From positions 1 to 5,740 of the forward strand of contig JACXTQ010000342.1 of NCBI GenBank assembly GCA_016919605.1: DNA of 5,740 nucleotides, read 5' to 3'. Shown piece by piece: positions 1-5,365 of the stretch; the first letter of the stretch is position 1; every line of letters begins with the position of its first letter. This stretch comes from Methylovulum sp. GTDB taxonomy: Bacteria; Pseudomonadota; Gammaproteobacteria; Methylococcales; Methylomonadaceae. Under the pieces are notes generated by a model, which saw nothing but the letters and a program-made list of their open reading frames with translations, did not search any database and was not told where the DNA came from. The translations under genes were made by a program, and so were the position numbers.

Positions 1-316
1 GGACAACAACATCGGCTTGGGCGGCATAATCAATGACATCCAAGGTAATACCCACATCCCAATCGCCTTTCGCCGAACCATCGCTACGCTGGATATAAGG
101 TTTTAACTTAACGTCAAAACCAATGGTGCGAAGGATTTGCTGAAAGCCTTGTTGCTTGCTGTCGCGCTTGTCGATGGCATAAGCCATCGCAGCGACCACC
201 GTCCGGTTTGCCGTTGCTTGCGCCCAAAAGGCATGGTAGTTGAAATGCCGTTGGTAGCGTTGCCGCGTGGTGTAGTAGATGTTTTGCACATCAACAAAAA
301 TGGCGACTTTTTCCAT
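1..316 (-). CDS. NYN-domain (LabA/DUF88-like) protein, partial, C-terminus beyond window
   Basis: The reading frame starts with ATG at 316-314 and stays open to the left edge, giving the first 105 residues. The N-terminus has a beta strand ending in VAIFVDVQN, with Asp9 and Asn12. A later KGDWDVGITLDVIDYA stretch (residues 83-98) supplies Asp87 and Asp93. This pattern is typical of NYN domains, which have a PIN-like nuclease fold where clustered acidic residues bind metal. The further acidic motif expected near a GDGDF-type sequence would lie outside the window. Members are presumed RNA-acting or RNA-binding proteins, but most, including LabA-like ones, have no established substrate. The start lies 15 bases after the ppnP stop, so the two are probably co-transcribed. 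I see no strong Shine-Dalgarno sequence, so coupling to ppnP translation is possible. Family assignment is confident; the cellular role is unknown. Confidence 0.82.
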   Translation of the reverse strand, partial: MEKVAIFVDVQNIYYTTRQRYQRHFNYHAFWAQATANRTVVAAMAYAIDKRDSKQQGFQQILRTIGFDVKLKPYIQRSDGSAKGDWDVGITLDVIDYAAQADVVV

Positions 317-331
317 TGCCGAGTTTTCTGC

Positions 332-646
332 CTAACTCAGGAACGAACAGCAATAATCAGTAGCAGTGTGGATTTTGACGGTGAATTGCGCATGAGCAGG
401 CACATCAAAAGACTCGCCGCCTTTAACCGCTTGCCATTGCTCGGCTCCTGGCAATAAAACCTCCAATTCGCCATCAATAATGTCCATCACTTCGGCAGCC
501 CCCGTATTAAAGGTATATTCGCCCGGCAACATAAATCCTAAGGTTTTGCTGGAGCCATCGGCAAAGCGCAAGGTACGGCTACTGACATTCCCACCGAAAT
601 AGACATTGGCTTTTTTTACAACGCTGACATTATTAAATTCTGACAT
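332..646 (-). CDS. ppnP: Pyrimidine/purine nucleoside phosphorylase PpnP (YaiE/DUF1255)
   Basis: This 104-residue protein is a single small cupin-like beta barrel. PpnP phosphorolyses a broad range of purine and pyrimidine nucleosides to the free base and ribose 1-phosphate in the cytoplasm, as part of nucleoside salvage. Landmarks are NVYFGGNVSSRTL (residues 14-26), a PGEYTFNTGAAEVMDIIDGE block (41-60) followed by LEVLLPG, SFDVPAHAQF (79-88) and a terminal DYCCSF. All match the E. coli protein as I recall it (94 residues). The N-terminus is about ten residues longer than in E. coli. The ATG at 646-644 is well supported by an AAAGGA ribosome-binding site at 657-652. It is the first gene of a probable two-gene unit with the downstream NYN-domain gene. 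Confidence 0.93.
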   Translation of the reverse strand: MSEFNNVSVVKKANVYFGGNVSSRTLRFADGSSKTLGFMLPGEYTFNTGAAEVMDIIDGELEVLLPGAEQWQAVKGGESFDVPAHAQFTVKIHTATDYCCSFLS

Positions 647-686
647 GGTTTTCCTTTAAATAAAAATGAAATAAAAAAAGCTTATA

Positions 687-695
687 ATCATAACA
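687..695 (-). promoter_or_regulatory. Possible extended -10 promoter element for ppnP
   Basis: Read on the minus strand, the sequence is TGTTATGAT: a TG dinucleotide one base ahead of a TATGAT hexamer, the form of an extended -10. It lies about 41 bases upstream of the ppnP ATG in a very AT-rich leader. The expected -35 area (around 710-715) shows no good TTGACA match, so the call rests on the extended -10 alone. Confidence 0.35.
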
Positions 696-742
696 GATTA
701 ATGGACTCATTTTGGGGTTTGCACAAAAAATCCACGCTTAGA

Positions 743-771
743 TTGACAGGCTTATGATTGTAAATGATAAT
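743..771 (+). promoter_or_regulatory. Near-consensus sigma70 promoter of the di-haem peroxidase gene
   Basis: A perfect -35 hexamer TTGACA (743-748) is followed by a 17-base spacer and the -10 hexamer GATAAT (766-771), a five-of-six match to TATAAT. Transcription would start near 778, leaving a leader of about 53 bases before the ATG at 831. It is the only strong promoter I find in the window. With so good a core sequence, the gene is probably controlled by repression, in line with the overlapping operator. Confidence 0.75.
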
Positions 772-779
772 GATTTTTA
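765..779 (+). promoter_or_regulatory. Candidate Fur box overlapping the -10 element
   Basis: The sequence TGATAATGATTTTTA matches the 7-1-7 Fur-box model TGATAATnATTATCA at 12 of 14 defined positions; the left half-site is perfect. It covers the -10 hexamer and the probable start of transcription, where Fur-Fe2+ binding would block RNA polymerase. Iron-dependent repression of the downstream haem protein is inferred. The local AT-richness raises the chance of a random match. Confidence 0.55.
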
Positions 780-830
780 TTTGTAAAACATCACTATTCC
801 TTGCCATAACTTTATCGGAAAACTGCCGCC

Positions 831-2108
831 ATGACTTCAAAACCACTGATTTCGCTGAGTTTGCTATGCTTTTGTTTGTCCGCCAACGCAGAATCGCCAC
901 TGACACTTGAACAACGCTTGGGTAAGCAGCTGTATAACGACACCAACTTGTCCACTAACCGGAACCAGGCCTGTGCCTCCTGCCACAGCACCAAAAAACT
1001 TACCGGCAAAGCCCCCGCGTTTGTTGACCCTGCCAATGTCAAACAAGGTACACCCGTGTCCTTGGGTTCGATTGAATTTGCCACCGGAACGCTGAACGCA
1101 CCCAGCGCAGCTTATGCAGGCTTTAGCCCGCCGTTTCATTGGGACGATAAAGATGGTACTTATGAGGGTGGGCAATTTTGGAACGGACGGGCTAACGATT
1201 TGGCCGAACAGGCACAAAAGCCGTTATTAAATCCCTTGGAGATGGCCATGCCCAACGAATGGGCCGTGGTCAGCCGTTTGAAAGCGAACCCCGCTTACGT
1301 CAAACTGTTCTACACACTGTATCAATTGGATCTGAATGCCGTACCGGACATTAAAGATGCCCAATTTAACCAACAGGCTCCACAGGCGGTGGCGGAGATT
1401 TATCAAAAATTGGCACAAGCTATCGCCACATTTGAAAAATCGCCGGAATTTAGCAAATTCAATTCTAAATTTGATTTTGTGCTGGCAGGGCAAACCCAAT
1501 TCACCGCCCTTGAAGCCGAGGGCAAGCAACTGTTTAACGGTAAGGCCGGATGCTCCAATTGCCATATCAGCCATGCCAAAACCGATACCGGAGGCCACTT
1601 GGTGCCACCCTTATTCACCGATTTTACCTATGATAATATTGGTTTGCCGCGCAATTTAAAAATTCCGGGCAACCCAAAACCCAATCTAGGCTTAGGCGAA
1701 CGTAGCGATATAAGAAAGCTAGATAGCAATAAGGAGCAATGGGGCAAGCATAAGGTCATGAGCTTAAGGAACATCGCCCTTACCCCCCCTTATGGCCATA
1801 ATGGCGTGTTTGCGACGCTTGAACAAATCACCCATTTTTATAATACCCGCGATACCTTGGGTACAGTGGCGAATAATCTTAACGCTGATTTTGGCGTGTC
1901 AGGCTGGCCAAAACCAGAAGTGGCCATCAATGTTAATCATGATGAGTTGGGCAACCTAGGGCTGACCCCAGCGCAAGAAAATGCCGTGGTCGCCTTTATG
2001 AAAACATTGACGGACGATTATCCAGAATGGGGCAATGACCCGTTAGTGCCACCCGGAACACCCTCGCCATTTGCGGGCATTACTCCTCCAACTACGATAA
2101 GCCCATAG
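831..2108 (+). CDS. Periplasmic di-haem c-type peroxidase, MauG/CcpA superfamily
   Basis: This 425-residue exported protein begins with a short Sec signal (residues 1-20, cleavage likely after SANA). It has two c-haem sites, CASCH (48-52) and CSNCH (241-245), in the two-domain arrangement of bacterial di-haem peroxidases. QFWNGRAN (115-122) places Trp117 where the inter-haem Trp sits. Glu137 in the NPLEMAMP block corresponds to the catalytic Glu; its 20-residue distance from that Trp equals that in MauG and CcpA. SLRNIALTPPYGHNG (311-325) is the conserved second-domain motif. By my alignment, Tyr337 (THFYN) falls at the position of the CcpA Met ligand, which is Tyr in MauG. That suggests a MauG-like oxidase or maturase chemistry rather than simple H2O2 removal, but no mau genes are visible. 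The C-terminus has a Pro/Thr-rich tail. The ribosome-binding site is weak (GGAAAA near 817). The substrate is unknown. Confidence 0.88.
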   Translation: MTSKPLISLSLLCFCLSANAESPLTLEQRLGKQLYNDTNLSTNRNQACASCHSTKKLTGKAPAFVDPANVKQGTPVSLGSIEFATGTLNAPSAAYAGFSPPFHWDDKDGTYEGGQFWNGRANDLAEQAQKPLLNPLEMAMPNEWAVVSRLKANPAYVKLFYTLYQLDLNAVPDIKDAQFNQQAPQAVAEIYQKLAQAIATFEKSPEFSKFNSKFDFVLAGQTQFTALEAEGKQLFNGKAGCSNCHISHAKTDTGGHLVPPLFTDFTYDNIGLPRNLKIPGNPKPNLGLGERSDIRKLDSNKEQWGKHKVMSLRNIALTPPYGHNGVFATLEQITHFYNTRDTLGTVANNLNADFGVSGWPKPEVAINVNHDELGNLGLTPAQENAVVAFMKTLTDDYPEWGNDPLVPPGTPSPFAGITPPTTISP

Positions 2109-2130
2109 TGCTTAAGAGGAGGACGTGTCT

Positions 2131-2153
2131 AGCGCGGGCATCTTGCCCGCGCT
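2131..2153. repeat. Perfect 10-bp GC-rich palindrome, REP-like intergenic element
   Basis: AGCGCGGGCA (2131-2140) and its exact reverse complement (2144-2153) flank a three-base TCT loop, in the 79-base gap between two converging genes. Neither side has a run of T on the transcribed strand, so it is not a canonical Rho-independent terminator. It could still slow polymerase or protect mRNA 3' ends of both genes. A GCGGGCATCTTGCCCGC core resembles dispersed REP-type palindromes of many proteobacteria; I see only this one copy here, so its repeat status is inferred. Confidence 0.6.
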
Positions 2154-2187
2154 CCAAAGAGGAAACCACGGTTATGCCGAGATTATT

Positions 2188-2763
2188 TTATGCACGTTCC
2201 TTAGCTTTACCCAGCACCCACAAGCGCGGTGCAGCCGGATTGTCCGCATCGCTGTCAAACACGCGGCAGCTGAAGCGCTCCGGCGCAAGCTGTCCGCACC
2301 ACTGGGCAACCTGTAAGGTTTCTTGGTCGCCGTCAGGATGGCCTGGATAAGCCAATACCGTCAACAAACCACCCACCACCAACAGCTCACTGGCGGCGGT
2401 GAGCGCCGCCAGCGTTGAAGCGGCTTGAGTGATGACGCGCTTGTCACCCCCTGGCAAATAACCCAAATTAAACATACAGGCCATGATGTTATGGATATGG
2501 CAGGGTCGGATATGCTGAGCCAGTTGGGCGTGGCTGTCTTGTATCAACGTCACGTTATCAGCATCGGTGAGTTTGTGGCGTGCGGCAGCAATGGCGGCGG
2601 CTTGGATGTCAAAACCGTAAACATGCCCCGATAAGCCAACTTGGGCGAGCAAAAAAGCGCTGTCGTGACCATTGCCCACCGTAGCATCAATTGCCGTATC
2701 GCCTACCTGCAATTGTTCGGCGATCAGTTCATGGGCGAGTTTAGGCAGGAAAATGCGTGGCAT
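2188..2763 (-). CDS. mnmM: Class I SAM-dependent methyltransferase, YtqB/MnmM family
   Basis: Starting at ATG 2763-2761, the protein has 191 residues, about the length of Bacillus YtqB. It shows the SAM-binding motif DATVGNGHD (26-34), an acidic strand end GFDIQ (Asp52), the family-specific FNLGYLPGGDK (98-108) and YPGHPDG (139-145). YtqB, now MnmM, methylates nm5(s2)U34 to mnm5(s2)U34 in tRNAs read by wobble uridine, in bacteria that lack bifunctional MnmC. The frame is open further upstream to 3069, but that part lies inside the oxidoreductase gene, shows no family similarity, and the homologous region begins at MPRIFLPKLA. The start overlaps the oxidoreductase stop by 23 bases. No Shine-Dalgarno sequence is evident, so translational coupling is likely. 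Family assignment is strong; the tRNA substrate here is inferred. Confidence 0.87.
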   Translation of the reverse strand: MPRIFLPKLAHELIAEQLQVGDTAIDATVGNGHDSAFLLAQVGLSGHVYGFDIQAAAIAAARHKLTDADNVTLIQDSHAQLAQHIRPCHIHNIMACMFNLGYLPGGDKRVITQAASTLAALTAASELLVVGGLLTVLAYPGHPDGDQETLQVAQWCGQLAPERFSCRVFDSDADNPAAPRLWVLGKAKERA

Positions 2764-3796
2764 AATGGCGTTCGATAGGACAAGGTGGCGGAGTGCTGTT
2801 GAGTAAGGAGTCGGCAAAGCCTTGGCTATAACCGGGAATTTGTAAACTGCCTTTGGCTCCGAAGCCATTAAAAATAGCCAGTTGCGGATGCTGGGGATGG
2901 AATCCTGTAAACGGCTGTTTATCCAACGTACAAGGCCGGATGTGGGCATGATGGCCGATAACTTGCGCTTGTGCCAAATCGCCGGACACGTCGGCCAACG
3001 CGGCCAATAATTGCGCCCGCGCTGGTGGGCTAGGCACGGTATCCAACGCTTCATGGGTAAAGGTGGCACCGATACGACTGTGCAGACTCGTTAAGGGTAT
3101 CAGCCAGTTACCGTAATTGAGTAGGGTATCGGGCAAGGTATGGGTGTGCGCCAAGGTCAAAATTTCGCCCTTTGCAGGCTGGAACGGCAACCACGAAAAC
3201 CAAGGGTTGGCTATCGCCTGATAACCTTCGCAAAAAATGATCCGCTGTGGGCAGAAGTTCCGCCAACGCAAGGAGTTAAGGCTTAAGGTACTGGCAGCAA
3301 AATCCGCCAAGATATAACTGTCCTTAGCAAGAAAATAATCGCGCAAGCAACGCAATAAGGGGCGGGTCAATAAATAGCCGGTCTGTTGTTGCCGCACCGC
3401 ACCGTAAGGCGTAAGCAAGCCATGCGGATTGCAATCCGGTGCCAAAAGGCCATCCAGATACCCCTGATAGCCGCTATCCTTTAGCCGTTTTTGGGCGTGT
3501 TGGTATTCTGCGGCGGTGCGCAATAGACGCAACATGGGTTTTTCGATATAAAAATCGGTTTGGAAAAATGCGCCCAACTGTTGGTAACAGCGTTTGGCGA
3601 TAGGCAATAAGGTATCAATTTCGGCGGATTTGACAAAACGCATACCCGTGACTGGATTAATAAGTCCGGCGGCGACTTGCGAGGCGTTTTCTTGACCATT
3701 ATCAACCACCCTAACTGAACAACCACGCTGCATCAACTCCCACGCCAACAAACTACCCGCAAGCCCTTGGCCGATGATGAGAAAATCAATGGGCAT
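2741..3796 (-). CDS. DAO-family FAD-dependent oxidoreductase, possible MnmC(o)/MnmL-type tRNA enzyme
   Basis: This 351-residue soluble flavoprotein starts with a Rossmann dinucleotide fold: GQGLAG (Gly9, Gly11, Gly14) and Asp32 at the end of the second strand, which would bind the FAD ribose. VAAGLINPVTG (41-51) and the C-terminal IRPCTLDKQPFTGFHP (286-301) and FNGFGAKG (309-316) blocks are typical of the D-amino-acid-oxidase/glycine-oxidase fold. MnmC's oxidase half belongs to the same superfamily and removes the carboxymethyl group from cmnm5U34 of tRNA. Because the next gene is a YtqB/MnmM methyltransferase that overlaps it, the likely role is that deglycylation step, supplying nm5U to the methyltransferase. 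The sequence alone cannot exclude a free amino acid substrate. The ATG lies three bases after the TOPRIM gene's stop and lacks a clear ribosome-binding site. Confidence 0.82.
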   Translation of the reverse strand: MPIDFLIIGQGLAGSLLAWELMQRGCSVRVVDNGQENASQVAAGLINPVTGMRFVKSAEIDTLLPIAKRCYQQLGAFFQTDFYIEKPMLRLLRTAAEYQHAQKRLKDSGYQGYLDGLLAPDCNPHGLLTPYGAVRQQQTGYLLTRPLLRCLRDYFLAKDSYILADFAASTLSLNSLRWRNFCPQRIIFCEGYQAIANPWFSWLPFQPAKGEILTLAHTHTLPDTLLNYGNWLIPLTSLHSRIGATFTHEALDTVPSPPARAQLLAALADVSGDLAQAQVIGHHAHIRPCTLDKQPFTGFHPQHPQLAIFNGFGAKGSLQIPGYSQGFADSLLNSTPPPCPIERHYATHFPA

Positions 3797-3799
3797 GGC

Positions 3800-4363
3800 T
3801 TATGCGAAAAGTTGGGTTAAGGTGGTTTTTAGCTCGTCAAAATGCGGGTGGTCGAAATTATACGGGGCGTTGGGATAGGCGGTTTTGTAAATCTGGTTGA
3901 GTATGGCTTTGTGGTTTTCTTTGGATTCAAATTGTGAGCAATTTAAAAAACGCTGGATACAACTTCTTTGTTCTATAGGGATAGTCGATAAAATCAAGGA
4001 TTCCAAATAACCCGTTTGAGTCTCTGGATCGCACACAATATAAGTTTGGCTTATGTCCTGAAAACCTAAGCGGGCGACCATCTGGTTTAATTCATTGCGG
4101 GTATTTGCTACACCGCCGTATTTGGTATCGTTTCGCGAATCATCCGCATCGACAATAAACAGCATTTTTTCGATTTGATTAGTTTCTACCGCTTGTTTTA
4201 AGAACGCATATTTTTCTTCTTTGAAAAAATTGCTTTTTGAACCCATGCCACGAAACTCAATGGCCTCAATATCAAGCCGCAAGTGTGCGAGCAACAAGTG
4301 AAGCAGTTCATTATCGGCAGTTTTCTTTTCATTGCCTTCGTGTAAGATAACAATCGACTTCAT
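3800..4363 (-). CDS. TOPRIM-like protein of DUF3226 type, partner of the upstream ATPase
   Basis: This 187-residue protein has the hallmarks of a TOPRIM fold: an early strand with a glutamate (VILHEGNEK, Glu9-Gly10) and a strand ending in an acidic DxD triad (LFIVDADD, Asp72, Asp74, Asp75). A later CDPETQTGYLESLIL segment (111-125, Glu121) resembles the PDNxxxGxLE stretch of DUF3226 proteins. TOPRIM acidic residues bind Mg2+ in nucleases, primases and topoisomerases. No membrane segment or signal peptide is present. Its start overlaps the ATPase stop (TAATG) with a good GAGGTGA ribosome-binding site at 4374-4368, so the two are made together. The pairing recalls RloA/RloB, AbiLi/AbiLii and PARIS AriA/AriB, where an ATPase controls a TOPRIM effector. 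Nuclease activity and a defence role are inference; the fold call is fairly firm. GC is low: 20 of 60 bases at 4201-4260. Confidence 0.78.
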   Translation of the reverse strand: MKSIVILHEGNEKKTADNELLHLLLAHLRLDIEAIEFRGMGSKSNFFKEEKYAFLKQAVETNQIEKMLFIVDADDSRNDTKYGGVANTRNELNQMVARLGFQDISQTYIVCDPETQTGYLESLILSTIPIEQRSCIQRFLNCSQFESKENHKAILNQIYKTAYPNAPYNFDHPHFDELKTTLTQLFA

Positions 4364-5313
4364 TATCTCACCTCATGGCCTTGTGCCATGCTCTCCAAAA
4401 GCATCTCATAATCAAGTGAAATGGTTTTAATTTCTTGCCGCTTGTTTTTTACTAGAATAGTGTAGCTAATATCCTGTTCATCCAATTTTTTCGCCACCCG
4501 TGCAAAGGCTTCGAGCATTTCTTTAGAATGCGTGGTGGCAAACACTTGGCAATTGTTTGTTTTCGATAATGTTAAGATCAGCTCCCACAGTCTGTTTAAC
4601 TGGCTGTAATGGATACCATTGTCGATTTCATCAATGAACAAATAACCGTTTGTACATTCATACAATGCGCAGATAATAGAAATATAATGCTTTAAGCCAT
4701 CGCCAAATTCGGTTATATCGCGGTATTCGCCATTGGTTTTGCATTGCGGCTTGTCGCCAATGACCTTAAAGCTTTCGATGCTGTCGTCAAATTGCTGGAT
4801 ATAACGGCTTAGTTCGCTTTCTTTGTCTTGTTTTTGAATAGCCTGGAAAGCTTTAGTTAGCCGATAATTCTCCCAACCAAAATTATCTATGAAGCTAATA
4901 TTAGAAACATGTTCAATAGTCATAGTCAATTCTTTGGCATTAATGGTTTTTGATTCACCATTAAAATTAAATTGATATTCCTTTATGCCATCTTTTTCTA
5001 GGATGGCAAACGCTTTACCACTTAAATTAGAACGACTAACGTAGTTTCGTGTAACATCTAACAGTTCTTGGCTATCGACATTCTTACCAAAGAGATTTGA
5101 ACTTTCACGGAAGGCCTTGATATTAACAATAGCTGTAAACATTGTATTGACATTGACGGAACGGACATTGATAAAACAAGCCTCCATAAACGCGGTCTTG
5201 CCAATATTATTCTTCCCGCCTATCAAATTGACGCGCTTAAAGCCTGAGGCTTTAAAGCCGTTAAAGCATTTGAACTGGCTTATCTCAATTTCGGTTAAAA
5301 AGTGTCCGTCCAT
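4363..5313 (-). CDS. ABC/OLD-type AAA ATPase (AAA_15/AAA_21 class)
   Basis: This 316-residue ATPase opens with the ISQFKCFNGF strand typical of RecF/SMC/OLD-like proteins, followed by Walker A GKNNIGKT (33-40). The middle region (about 50-190) is variable and mostly helical. A signature-like FGDGLKHY (203-210), Walker B YLFIDEIDNGIHY (224-236, Asp228-Glu229) and a switch histidine in ATTHSKE (His262) complete the head domain. The protein ends shortly after, without the TOPRIM domain that full OLD nucleases carry; that domain is instead supplied by the next gene. It is therefore likely to dimerise on ATP and to sense a trigger or scaffold the TOPRIM partner. The start is supported by a GGGGA ribosome-binding site at 5325-5321. 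Composition is AT-rich (15 G+C in 60 bases at 4921-4980; 23 of 60 at 4381-4440), unlike the flanking genes. A repair or housekeeping role cannot be excluded. Confidence 0.87.
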   Translation of the reverse strand: MDGHFLTEIEISQFKCFNGFKASGFKRVNLIGGKNNIGKTAFMEACFINVRSVNVNTMFTAIVNIKAFRESSNLFGKNVDSQELLDVTRNYVSRSNLSGKAFAILEKDGIKEYQFNFNGESKTINAKELTMTIEHVSNISFIDNFGWENYRLTKAFQAIQKQDKESELSRYIQQFDDSIESFKVIGDKPQCKTNGEYRDITEFGDGLKHYISIICALYECTNGYLFIDEIDNGIHYSQLNRLWELILTLSKTNNCQVFATTHSKEMLEAFARVAKKLDEQDISYTILVKNKRQEIKTISLDYEMLLESMAQGHEVR

Positions 5314-5336
5314 TTAAGTTTCCCCAGTGCCAAAGT

Positions 5337-5364
5337 TGGTTTTGCGCACCTTAAAACCATGCGC
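5337..5364 (-). promoter_or_regulatory. Two overlapping, mutually exclusive inverted repeats in the ATPase leader
   Basis: In the 52-base gap ahead of the ATPase gene, read on the minus strand, GCGCA (5364-5360) pairs with TGCGC (5348-5344). The directly adjacent TGGTTTT (5359-5353) pairs with AAAACCA (5343-5337). The arms interleave with no spacer bases, so only one hairpin can form at a time. No T-run follows, so this is not a standard terminator for the heptosyltransferase gene. I see no convincing promoter in the gap. A regulatory role is possible but unproven. Confidence 0.3.
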
Positions 5365-5365
5365 C

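Noticed and set aside
864..1217. Minus-strand open frame inside the di-haem peroxidase gene, with other frames around it
   Set aside because: The plus-strand frame contains both haem motifs and the conserved peroxidase motifs; the opposite frames have no recognisable features or ribosome-binding sites.
2131..2153. Rho-independent terminator
   Set aside because: The stem is strong, but there is no T-run downstream on either strand, so I list it as a palindrome or REP-like element instead.
2108..2350. Small plus-strand frames across the convergent gap and into the methyltransferase gene
   Set aside because: They arise from the palindrome and from the reverse strand of a well-supported gene; the AGILPAL-like peptide is a typical product of reading through such a palindrome.
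2764..3069. N-terminal extension of the methyltransferase reading frame to an ATG at 3069
   Set aside because: The extra 102 residues lie within the oxidoreductase gene on the same strand in another frame and show no domain features, while the family similarity starts at the ATG at 2763.
3800..5313. Direct call of a PARIS (AriA/AriB) system
   Set aside because: The architecture is similar, but the TOPRIM protein is small and resembles DUF3226 rather than the DUF4435 protein of PARIS, so naming it PARIS would overstate the evidence.
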